Positions 1 through 9,802 of a DNA stretch of 64,000 nucleotides are shown here, piece after piece. Each line of letters starts with the position of its first letter. Positions within the stretch are counted from its first letter, which is position 1. Source of the stretch: Eutypa lata. Its lineage: Eukaryota; Ascomycota; Sordariomycetes; Xylariales; Diatrypaceae. Location of the stretch: assembly GCA_022661535.1 (NCBI GenBank), contig JAKULF010000004.1, positions 4,402,001-4,466,000 on the forward strand, written 5' to 3'. Under the pieces are notes generated by a model. The model ran no database searches. It was not told where the DNA came from and saw only the letters and a program-made list of their open reading frames with translations. Both the position numbers and the translations under genes were made by a program.

Positions 1-578
1 GCAGCAGCAGCAGCAGCAGCGACACCAGCCAAGAAGCAACAGCAGCAGCAACAGCCTCCTGCTCCGTTCGTTCGTTCGTTCGTTCGTTCGTTCATTCCCA
101 TTCCCCTTTTGCTCCGTATGCATCTGCACTCTCTCTCGCTTTGCTTTTGCTTCTTTTGAATTCACTTTCCTTCCGTATCTACATATCATCACTATCGTTG
201 TTATCATACCTAGTTAGTCATTATCATCGCTGTTATTAGTTTAGCATCATCGTCACCATCAAATATCATCCCGTCAATAGTTATTACCACAGTCGACAAT
301 TGCTAGTTACCTATACCTATCACCACTATTACCGCCATTATCGCCATTATCGCAGCCTTACTCCGCTCTACCGTCGCTCACCGTTCACCGTCGACTAGCC
401 ACCGTTCATTCCTTGCTTACCCTCCCTCCAATGTTGGCATCGACCTGAAAACAATCGACCCTGCATGGTTCATCGTAACCGCGTGCAGCCGCACAAGCAC
501 AAGCACAAACACTCTCGTACACAGACCAGTTTTTAAGTAAGGAAGACTTGAAATACATTGGTCAGTCACACGAGCCAC
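1..578. other. 5' flank of the C2H2 gene, low-complexity
   Basis: No coding frame seen. The stretch opens with CAG triplets (about 1-20) and has a perfect (GTTC)n tetranucleotide run at about 66-92. It continues as pyrimidine-rich DNA with scattered ATC/TTA triplets up to the start codon at 579. It probably holds the promoter and 5' untranslated leader of the downstream zinc-finger gene. The left window edge cuts off anything further upstream. Confidence 0.5.
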
Positions 579-2284
579 ATGGACGACCCGTCGAGGAAGC
601 TAGCCGAGGCTAGGGAAAGCCTTGAGGCTTTCATGAAGCAGTCGGGGCTTAGTCGCGAGATGTTACAGGCTCTCTTAATCGAAGATCCTCAACAGCAACA
701 GCAACAACAACAACAACAACAACAACAACCACAGCAGCAATCACAGTCACAACACCAAAATCAACAATTGCAGCAACAGCAGCCGCAGCAAGTAGATCCA
801 CGAGGTATATGAAACAATCTCACGTCATTCATCCGATCAATACATTCATCGAGTCAGTCGTTACTAACAAACACTAATGATGACTAGTTCAAGTATCACG
901 AACCACGCAGCCTACACCAAATGTCAGTTACAGAGACTACCATTCACCACATTACAGAGCATCGATTTCGTCGACCGTCTCCGCTTCTTCGAATCGCGAC
1001 AGCGTATTCTCGACGACCTCATCACGGACTACGGCATCGTCATCATCGAATCAATCGACTGATAGCAAGTTCTGGTGCACATCGTGCGACAAGACCTTCA
1101 AGAGGAAGTTCGATTGGAAAAGACACCTAGAAGAATTCCACGAGCGATGGCGGAAATATCCGTGTCCAGACTGCAACCAGAGCTTCTGGGGACCTAATAC
1201 GTTTAACCAACACCACAAGGGCGCCCACGGATGCCAAACATGTCCACATGCCGAGTCGGTAGTTAAGTACACCAAGAAGCGCAAGGCATGGGGTTGTGGG
1301 TTCTGCGCAGCACTGCATCGGCAGTTCGAGAAGCACATCGACCACGTAGCGGCGCACTTCGACACGGGCAGCACAAAGGCAGATTGGCTGCACTCGAACG
1401 TGATCTACGGGCTACTACACCAAGATCCAATCCACGAGTTGTGGAAAAACCAGCTAGCCGAGAACCAACATCTCTTTCAAGGTCACCAGCCGCACTTCAG
1501 CTGGATCCCCGAGACGACGGGCCGCGCCCAAGGCTACGCCGAGAACGAGAACCCGGGCCAGCTCCAGGACCTCCTCGAGTTCTTTGACGGATCCAAGGAC
1601 TCTGCCGAACGTGTCGTCCGCGTCGCCTGGCGTACTATGCAGGTCCTCCTCCAGCCCAAGGGCAGTAGCCTCCACGGCAGCCCCGCCCACTCATCATCCT
1701 TACTGCCACAGCGCTCACTTTCCACGGCGAGTAACCTCCACAAGCATGTCTCGATCACGTCGCCGAGCCCCAGGGGACCGAGGCGCGTAATGTCGAATGT
1801 TGCGTATCCCAGCGTCGCGAGAAGAGCAGCAGCCGATACACGATCCGCGCCCGCCGCCACCACTTCGTTTCCCGCGACAGTCCCCGAGGCATTCGTGCAA
1901 TCCCCACCACCTATGCAGCAGCCAGACGGCAATACCAACTCCTTCCAGGCCTTCGTGCAACAAGCGCAAATGCAGCAACCGCAAAACCATAACCGGGTAC
2001 CATCGCTAGACAAGGAATTACCACCCGTCCCCCTAGGATCAGCCGACATGGCGATGGATCTCGACCTCTCGATGTTCGGCGATGCGCCGGGTGCCCTGCT
2101 GATGCCGCCCGATCTTGGAGAGGATTGGACTAGCAGGGCGAATACCCTAGTAGGGAGCGACCCCAACATGGCGGCTTCGCTTGTGGTCACCACCGCAGCT
2201 AATCACCATTTCTCGACGGCGACTGGCTGGCCCGACATTCATATGTTTGGCACGGATTCGGATGCTTCAGGAGAGTTCAGATGA
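579..2284 (+). CDS. polyQ C2H2 zinc-finger protein, putative transcription factor
   Basis: Two exons, 579..804 and 888..2284, 540 aa. The intron has donor GTATAT, branch TTACTAAC and acceptor CTAG, and joins the exons in frame. I chose the ATG at 579; the frame runs further upstream only through a TTG. The N-terminus is a short helical region followed by a Gln-rich tract encoded by CAA/CAG repeats. Exon 2 begins Ser-rich, then carries two classic C2H2 fingers (C-x2-C-x12-H-x4-H) beginning FWCTSCDKTF and YPCPDCNQSF. A third Cys/His cluster follows (GCGFCAALHRQFEKH). The rest is low-complexity and ends in an acidic region. This layout is typical of uncharacterised fungal zinc-finger regulators; DNA binding in the nucleus is inferred. 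No orthologue recognised. Confidence 0.85.
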
Positions 2285-5054
2285 TCCGCATTATGGATTG
2301 ATCATCTCACAATAGGACATTCGCCCCGTAATGTCAAATTGTGTATATTGTGCAAGATGGCAGGTGAAAACAAGCAGCGGTGATAGCTCAGCAACAGGCA
2401 CAATCTACCTACAAACCCCACCATCTGGAAGCCTACCAGTTGCAAACAACATTTATCTATCTACGCTATATATAGCATGTATGTATGTATGTCTCTTGAG
2501 TGCGGTACGGTGCGTATGTTTCCGGCAACGTTCTTTCTATCTTTTCTGTGATTTTGCTTTTTTTATGAAAGAGGGGATGACAGGGGGGCATGGATGATAG
2601 GTTTGGCTTTGGCGGCTACTTCACATCATCCAATTCTGTACTTTTATGATACCATGGGATGCGTACTTTACTACCGGCAGAGGAGGTTTACAAAAAGGGG
2701 GGCTACGGGGAGCAGGATGAAAGGAGGTAGAAAAGACAGGATGGGAGATGATCTAACATATATAAGATGGAAGGGGGGCAAGAGGGCAGGCAGGCAGTGG
2801 AGGTGGTAGTTAAGTATGTACGTATGTCACAGTCAACGTACATTGTATAATATAGCAAACAGGCAAGCGGGCAAGCAAGCAAAGCGAGCAAGCGAGCGAG
2901 TAAAGCAGTATAGTCGCGAAAGAGTTCGGTTAATGAATAAGAGATCACGTCACGCGCGCGCAACGAAACGCAACGCAATGCAATGTAATGTAATGCAAAT
3001 GGTCCTTTCTCTAATCCGAACGGAACAGATTTTGAGATTAACCATGGGATGGATGAAACTTTGCTTATCTTCCGGCAACGTCACTACCAATCTACTACGT
3101 ACATAATGTAGTACATGCGATAGATCCTCCTGGAACTAACTTAACCCCCAGAGGCTCTAGAGGCTCTCCATATAGGTAAGCTAAGTTAGTAGGCAAGTAG
3201 GTACCTAGGTAGGTAGGTATATAGCGTGCTGGGTACCACTTCCGGTTCGTTCACCGGTCTAACCATCCACCCGCTCGCTTGTCGTCGATCTCCATCTCGA
3301 AACTTAAAAAACTAAAACCAGGCTCCTGGACTCGCCGTCGTGTGGGTGGGTGGTGTGGTGTGGTATGGTGGGGGAGGGGATCGAGCGGGTGATTCCCTAC
3401 CTCTTACTTACCTAGCTTGGCCCTATAGGGCAGACTATCTAACTACCTAGGTACCTATCCTACTACCGTAGATAACTAAGATGTATGACTACATACCTAC
3501 TACCTACATACGTACCTACTTAGCATAGGTAGGTGCTAATCTGAGTTATTAGAAAGGTTGCAACGAAATCAATAACTGATGAGATGAGAGTCGGCTGGGT
3601 TACTTGGATAGATCACCTCACAACTTTGGAATTATTTGGCGCTGACCACCTACTCTGTTAGGGGGTTTTTTTTTTCCTTCCCTTCCTTTTGTTCTGTTCT
3701 GTTCTGTTCTGTTCTGTTTCGTTTCGTTTCCGCCCGCGGGTTTTCTTCTTCTTCACCTGAAACGGAGCGGAACGGTCAACCAGCCAGTCCGTCGAGTCAA
3801 GTCAGCCCGATTGACTGACTTCCTTCTCAGCCTTAACTAACTAGACTGCTAATAGCTAACTTAGTGCTTGCCTCAGGCTCAGGTGCGCACCGCTCCGCCC
3901 CACCGTACATACTTACCGCACGACACCGCATCGCACCGTACCTAAGTTACCGGACGGACGCGAATCAGAATATGCCAATGGCAATGGCAACTTACACTAC
4001 CCATCCGCATGTCATTTCATGTTATGTTATGTCACAACCTTACACTAACTAGGGGCGGTGCGAGTGGGGGAATAGAAAGTGCCGTCGGCACTTCTTCGTT
4101 CATCCATCCATCTAGTTAAATTCATTCTTCATTCTTTATTCATGCCTGCTTACTTCCTATTCCAATGACCATAACCCCTAGAACCCCCCGCCCCCACTTG
4201 CCCCAATCCACCCCTTTCCCCCATCCCCCTCCCCCCTATCTCCGCCCCTCGCTGAGGAGGAATAAATCGGGTTTATTCCCTTAATTCCACAGGCCTTCTT
4301 GCTCTCCGTCCCCTCTCTCTCTATTGGTATTTCCTCGAATGAGATGGAGTGGGGGAACTCTCACTCGTTCCTCTGGATTAAATTTTACTTAGGTCAGTCA
4401 GGGTCTGGTGTGGTTCGTCTTTTGGTCTACCTGATACACTTCGTGGATATGGGTCTTTCTCCAGGACTCACTCCTCATTCCTCACTTTTCCTTTTCTTTC
4501 CCCCCCTTCTCTATTTCGCCCTTTTTATCAATCTCGGTGAAGGTATACTGGTTACGTATTCAGTGACCGGCATATTGCGCGGCCGCTTTGGTTTTGATGT
4601 AGGTTACGTTACGTGAGAGAAGGAGGTAAATAGATATCTGCCTGGATGGATGGTGAACAATGATGACCATGATGATGACGGCGATGATGCTTCAGGTGTA
4701 GGTAGGTAGCTGACAAGTAGGCTAGTGTAAGTAAAGTGTATATAAGAGAGGGAAGTAAGTCCCTTTTCAGGATTCACGAAATACTATCCATCGATAACTA
4801 GACAGCATTGAGGATAGATCATACATGATACTGCACAATACATAACTGCCAGATCCAAAATCGATGTCATCTCTTGACTGATATTGAAACTAGGCTAGCA
4901 ACATCTACCTACTTACTGTATATCTGTTATCTACAGCATCTACACTGGTTTCATTCATTCCTCATCATAACTGCTCTCTCCACCCTTCCCCCCCCCCCCC
5001 TTTCACAAATTCATCACCACACACACACACACACACACACACCCCACCGAAACC
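2285..5054. other. long intergenic region rich in microsatellites
   Basis: No convincing gene in about 2.8 kb. It contains TACC/TAGG tetranucleotide clusters (3170-3225, 3430-3540), a TTCTG run (3690-3720), C-rich blocks (4190-4240), and a (CA)n run just before the next ORF (about 5019-5042). The short open frames here are repeat-encoded or start at weak codons. The first few hundred bases probably hold the 3' untranslated region of the zinc-finger gene. Confidence 0.5.
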
Positions 5055-5309
5055 ATGGGCCTCCCAATAACAACCACCATCACCACCACCACCAAGTCTA
5101 CAGCAACGTCGACAACGCGGGCTTCTAGTGCCAATTACTCCAGCGTCAACGCGAACTCAATGATGAGCAGCTGGCTCAGCGAGACGCCCCGCGACAGCCC
5201 TTGGAGTTCCACGAACCCCCGATACGGCGCTAGCGGCGGCTCTTCTTCTTCGTACTTCGGATCCGGGTCCGGAGCTGGTGCGTCTCGGGGTTCTTCTCGT
5301 CGGCCTTGA
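5055..5309 (+). CDS. small Ser/Thr/Gly-rich hypothetical protein
   Basis: Single-exon frame of 84 aa starting at an ATG in a favourable context (AACCATGGGC), right after a (CA)n run. The product is almost wholly Thr, Ser, Gly and Arg: a Thr-rich N-terminus, a middle with SSWLSETPRDSPWSS, and a GSGSGAGASRGSSRRP tail. No signal peptide, membrane segment or domain seen. Its composition suggests a disordered peptide. It could be a real small gene or a chance frame in low-complexity DNA. The good start context and a middle section that is not repetitive are the only arguments for it. Confidence 0.35.
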   Translation: MGLPITTTITTTTKSTATSTTRASSANYSSVNANSMMSSWLSETPRDSPWSSTNPRYGASGGSSSSYFGSGSGAGASRGSSRRP

Positions 5310-5943
5310 GATGTCAGTCACGTATGATGACGCTTTATTTTGTATTATTATTATCACTTGTGGTTTGATTGGGCGTTAGGTGGCCATGGTATGGATGTGG
5401 ACTAGAAAATGCAGAGAGGGAAGGGGGGAGATGGGGGAGAGGGGGTGGTGGTAACAGCTCTCTCGACCTCTGTCTACCGAAGGTGCGCAGGAAGAGGTGA
5501 CGTGTTAATGTGGGAATCGCGATTATTTTACATCAGCGTGTCGGTCTGTTGGGCTGGCTGGCTGGCCATCTAGACGCAGACAGGTGACATATACCGCACT
5601 GTGAAGGTGAATAAGGGTCATAGCTGCTGGTGGCAGGAAAGTATAAGGTATAGAGGGCGGCAGCGGAGTTGACCAAGACGAGAAGGACGGAGGCTCGATT
5701 CTCGAACGGATGGTTTCTGTATTAACACGAGGACATTTGATAATAAACATAGCGATGCGGTGTCTACATTATAGGATAGAAGGAGCTCAATCTCGCATCA
5801 AGGGTACTTAAGTAGTCATCGAAGTGACGCCGAAGGTTACATTTAAAGGAAAGGGGAAGAAAAAAACTCCAAAAGTCAATATGCGTATAGCGATTTATAC
5901 AGAAATCAGGTGTAGTAGAGTAGGTGCAAAGGCAACAAACAGC
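5310..5943. other. intergenic, nothing recognised
   Basis: No supported gene. It separates the small ORF from a convergent minus-strand gene, so it should hold both 3' ends. A G-rich block (5410-5450) and a CTGGCTGGCTGG run (about 5551-5565) are the only visible structure. Confidence 0.45.
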
Positions 5944-6747
5944 CTACGAACCCCCGAAGCGCTGTTTCGCTCTCTCCATGTCCTCCTCGGTCCAGCGGTA
6001 ATCGTTAGCCACGAGCTCAGCCACCATCCCCCTGTGCTGCTCAACCGTCAGCGTGACGCGTCCGCTGTCCGCAAGCTGCCGGTGCACGAACGGATGCGTA
6101 AGTCCATGGCTCTGGAACTCGACCAACCTATCGCTGAGGCTCACGTCAATGGGTGCGTTGGACGCCTCCAGCTCCGAGGGCCGCTGAGCCAGAACCCGCT
6201 CGAGGCCCTCGAGCTCGCGGTCCAAGACCTCCCTATCCGTATCCGTCGTCTCGAACGATCCGCCGAACCCCTGTAGGAGAACCACGTCATCGTCATCGTC
6301 GTCGTCTGCCTGATCGCTCTTGCTCTTGCTCTTGCTCTTGATCTGGCTCTTACGGTGAGAGTCCAGTGCGTCCAAGAGGTCCACGAGGTCGACTTTCCTA
6401 TCGCACCAAACAGGACCCGCGTCCAGCAGCCCGGCGGCCTCCTTTAGCTGCGCCATCTCGGTCGAGGCGAGGATGAAATTGCCCTCGGCGCTGTCCCCGC
6501 CGGGGACAACAAGCCGGCCGAGGTTCCAATCTCCGGCGGGGACGGCGTCGAACGCCAGGAGCTCTCCGCGGAAGTCGGGTATGCCACTGGCGCCCTTGGG
6601 GGGCTGGGGGGCAGTCAAATATCGAATCACCTCGCTTGTATGGGAGGTTCCGGTCTCGCGGGCTGGGACGCGGATGCGATATAGGATGGGCTGGTTGGGC
6701 CAGCCCTGGTGCGCGTCTTCGACGGTGAATGGGACTGACAAGGTCAT
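5944..6747 (-). CDS. hypothetical acidic protein, 267 aa
   Basis: Intronless minus-strand frame with ATG at 6747 and TAG at 5944-5946. I do not recognise the family. The N-terminal half looks globular (VPFTVEDAHQGWPNQPILYR), with aromatic and hydrophobic residues throughout. Residues about 135-155 form a charged linker of Lys/Ser repeats (KSKSKSKSD) followed by seven Asp. The C-terminal third is helical and charged, ending WTEEDMERAKQRF. No signal peptide or membrane segment, so probably cytosolic or nuclear. Good length and an ATG start support a real gene. GC-rich third positions here mean shadow frames on the plus strand are long but not real. Confidence 0.65.
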   Translation of the reverse strand: MTLSVPFTVEDAHQGWPNQPILYRIRVPARETGTSHTSEVIRYLTAPQPPKGASGIPDFRGELLAFDAVPAGDWNLGRLVVPGGDSAEGNFILASTEMAQLKEAAGLLDAGPVWCDRKVDLVDLLDALDSHRKSQIKSKSKSKSDQADDDDDDDVVLLQGFGGSFETTDTDREVLDRELEGLERVLAQRPSELEASNAPIDVSLSDRLVEFQSHGLTHPFVHRQLADSGRVTLTVEQHRGMVAELVANDYRWTEEDMERAKQRFGGS

Positions 6748-8277
6748 AATTAGCCGACTTGGATAGGATATAAAGTAATTAGGAGGTGAAGTAGTTATTC
6801 AAGAAGTATGAAGCAAACTAGTTAGCAGGATCCGACCGGTAGTGTAGTGGAGGATTGTCTCTGTCTGTAGGTATCTTCTTCATCCCCTCAGGGGGATATT
6901 GTGGAATTGGCCATATTTATATATTCACGCCAGCCGAGAATAGCATCTACTATGCTACGCACTTGTCGAATTATTTAAGGCCAGACGAGATGCTACCTGT
7001 AATACGCAACATATCTCATCTTGCAGGTTGGTTTGGTAGAGTCCTGCGGCATTGGAATGAGGCGTAGCAACTAACATGTGTGTTATGTAGCCTGGGTGAG
7101 GGTAGCCTCTGTGCAATTGGTCAATGGTAATAATGGTGTGGGTGTGTAGGTAGCGCTGCATGCTGCCAAGCTTGGACAAGTGCATGCATACCTAGGTAAG
7201 TATTGTACAATTGAGCAGGCTGCAGACACCAGATCAGTAACTGAGCACACATTGACGATGCTTAATGACATGATAACAACGGTCAAGTGACGGCTGCGGC
7301 AGGTAGGTGATACGTAGCAGCGAGTAAATAACGCCAACCACAGCTTGACGACCTGTTCAACAACTACTTACTAGACAACACCTGATTAAATAACAACTAA
7401 ATGTAGGTACATAATAGTAACCTCGGTTAGGTAGTATCAAATAAATCGTCGAGCAGCAGGTGAAATCCTCCAGCTGCCGTTGCCACCATCTACCTGCCAC
7501 GACCACCACCTACCTACCTCTCTCTAGCTGCTAGCGACGTTAACGAGTCGGGGCTTGTAGCAACTATAATTAGCTAGATGTACGTGCATACCTGTAGTTA
7601 TCATAAACACAATGACTTTTATGTCACTGCGCAACCGTGGCAGCCAGCCCCACATGAAATCCTCTGCACTAAATCTTCATTGCAGTTGGCGATAAAGGTG
7701 AGAAGGGGTAATAAATTTCATCCATGGCCATTAGATATGGAATGGGTTGAGTTGGAGATTGTAGCGATTGCCAAGTTGCTCTATATGCATTTATACTGCA
7801 CCTACATGAATAGGTTGTCGGTATTGTTTAGCACCATTTAAGTGGTAAAGACATCCTATTTTATTGGCTTGCCTGATCCGGTGATAGTGGCATTTAATGC
7901 GCCAAGACTTACTCTAGTACCTACCTAGGTATGCAACTGTTCCAATGAATACCTACATGTATGTAGTTAGTGGTTGGTAGGTAAAAGCGATGTTGTATTT
8001 TCTAAGTTTCCACCAGGTGGTGCCGGCCCAGCTGGGACAGCTACATACTTAGGTAATCTACACGGTCGCGACTACCACAATTGTTTAGAAAATAGACTAT
8101 AATTAGGTATCAGATGGTTAAGGGGTAAAGGGGGGGAATTGATGGGGGCAAAAGGATTGAACAAGATGATAAAAGCAGAATGCAAGTGTGTGTAAGATTG
8201 AAGCTATGTACGTAAAAAAGAAGTCAAACTGCTTAGACGGCAAAAAGTAAAGAAAGAAACAAAAAACAAACAAAAAG
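6748..8277. other. intergenic with a dispersed-repeat copy
   Basis: No gene supported in about 1.5 kb. The only notable element is a block near 7981-8090 that resembles one at 22655-22760, described separately. CCTAGGTA-type motifs occur near 7193, 7425 and 7920. Short frames begin at non-ATG codons or encode repeats. Confidence 0.45.
7981..8090. repeat. degenerate dispersed repeat, copy 1
   Basis: This stretch shares a nearly exact core, GATGTTGTATTTTCTAAGTT, with 22663-22682. Weaker similarity continues for about 80 bp on the right side, with both copies carrying GGGAC-type blocks and a CCAC-ATTGT stretch. It looks like an old divergent interspersed repeat. No terminal repeats or target duplication were found, so its class is unknown. 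Confidence 0.4.
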
Positions 8278-8322
8278 ATCATGGCAATCGCTGATGAAGA
8301 TCCAAGCACCTCCGGGTCATAG
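8278..8322 (-). pseudogene. degenerate 3'-half copy of tRNA-Met(CAT)
   Basis: About 31 of 40 positions match the 3' half of the intact initiator tRNA at 8354-8425, offset by 72 bp. The match covers the acceptor 3' strand, the T arm and the anticodon 3' side, and extends into the flanking A-rich pol III terminator. Similarity stops around the anticodon loop. The T-arm stem is broken by substitutions, so it cannot fold as a working tRNA. Confidence 0.6.
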
Positions 8323-8343
8323 ATAGATAAAGAAAGAACCAGC

Positions 8344-8348
8344 AAAAA
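8344..8348 (-). terminator. pol III terminator of tRNA-iMet
   Basis: A run of five T on the minus strand lies 5 nt beyond the tRNA 3' end, the usual RNA polymerase III stop signal. Confidence 0.7.
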
Positions 8349-8353
8349 GATCA

Positions 8354-8425
8354 TAGCAATCCCTGGTTTCGATCCAGGGACCTCCGGGTTATGAGCCCGG
8401 CGCGCTTCCGCTGCGCCAGATTGCT
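8354..8425 (-). tRNA. initiator tRNA-Met (anticodon CAT)
   Basis: The 72-nt minus-strand cloverleaf starts AGCAATC and ends GATTGCT plus A. The acceptor stem pairs and begins with A1-U72, an initiator hallmark. The anticodon loop CTCATAA is flanked by GGG/CCC pairs, the three G-C pairs typical of eukaryotic initiators. The T loop reads ATCGAAA rather than TTCGAAT, also an initiator trait. The D-arm block GCGCAGCGGAAGCGCGC is nearly identical to the yeast initiator as I recall it. No intron and no encoded CCA. It starts translation with methionine. A T5 terminator follows. Confidence 0.96.
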
Positions 8426-9802
8426 TTGATTTGATTAGACCAACTCGCTTTGAGGTGGTCAGACCAACTTGATTGAAATTTCTGTTCATATTTAGGCTTA
8501 TATGGTCATGTGTATGAAGGTACTGGTTAAAAGTTAGAGGACTTGGATACTTTGTCCTACAATAGGCTCAAGTACTAGTCTGCACAGAATACAAGTACCT
8601 TACTTAGGTGGTTAAAAGCTATAGCATCACTAAAGATATTTACCTTTTAATTTATTTATTTTATACAATAAAAAGCTTAAGAAATTATCTGTTAATTGAT
8701 CGTACCAAAACAATACATAGTTTTATTTAACTACTCCGTACCAAGGCTGGATTGTCGACGAGTCCTCTGACTTTTGACCGTTACCTTTAATGCACTCCGG
8801 TGTTTCTCCGGATTGACTAAGTACAGGCTAAGTTGCACTATAAATCGGCCGCTATAGTAGTGCACTGTGTGCCCCCCCTTCTCCTCCCCCGCCCCCCCTT
8901 TATTAGTCCCTTTATAAGCCACAGTCCCGTTTATATAGAATTCTTGCACGGCTTCAGACTATAGACATTTCAGTCTGAATTGCACAATTATTATAATGAT
9001 GAGTAGTGACGCCCATTATTATATTTATAAAATAGAACATTGATGCACTTCATTGTCAATTAACTACCATATGCAGACAATCTACAGGTTGGCATTTGTT
9101 CTTGTCCGAAGCACGTGCCAAACACTTCTACGTAATACCAAATGACTAGTATCAATGGTAATTGACATACAATTCAACATTCTACTCGTTATGAAGTGAG
9201 GTCACATTTAGGAATAGTTGCACTGGAGCCTTAAGGTCACATCCCACTCATATCATTGGTAACACGAATTAGCTCCGAATGGTATTGTATCTATCTGGAA
9301 ATATATATCCATAGAATGAAACTGTTCTATGACGGTAATTTTCTTTCTTTCAATACAACTGGTGTACCCTCAACTTGGAGCTGGTTGTTTAGTTACTGCA
9401 TTCGGTCCATAGGAGGGACGGAGCGACAAGTCAAAGAAACATATCAAGCCACAAAGAAATGTCGAAGACGTTTTCAGCTCAATGCAAGTGTTTTAGTGAT
9501 GTATCAACATGGATGACTTTGGATTGTATTATGATTACGCCCTGACCTCTCTTATTGTTGTATCGCAAAAACGGAACCATTATTGCTCTAGTCGCAACAA
9601 CGCTATATACCTTCATTGAGAAATTCATGTTGTCGGCCTCTATACTATTTATATGCAATGCAAATCTAATCAAACACGGGTTTGGCATCATTATCATCAG
9701 TTGATACAGTCTGCTACAATCTGAAAGCGAAGTCGACTAATTAAGAGGAAAGTAATAACGAACAAAAATATCCCTACAGCTAATCATCCATAAACCCCCA
9801 TT
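8426..9802. other. AT-rich intergenic region
   Basis: No supported gene in about 1.4 kb. The sequence is AT-rich with short degenerate frames and a CCCCCC block near 8875-8900. The final few hundred bases presumably include the promoter of the Ulp1-like gene starting at 9803. Confidence 0.4.

Noticed and set aside
4874..5128. Frame with poly-His and Thr-His repeats
   Set aside because: Produced by the (CA)n and CAC repeats in the wrong frame; overlaps the better ORF at 5055.
5824..6276. 150-aa plus-strand frame
   Set aside because: Shadow of the minus-strand 267-aa gene, with no independent motifs.
8118..8489. Minus-strand frame across the tRNA
   Set aside because: Translates the tRNA and its relic; the tRNA explains the sequence.
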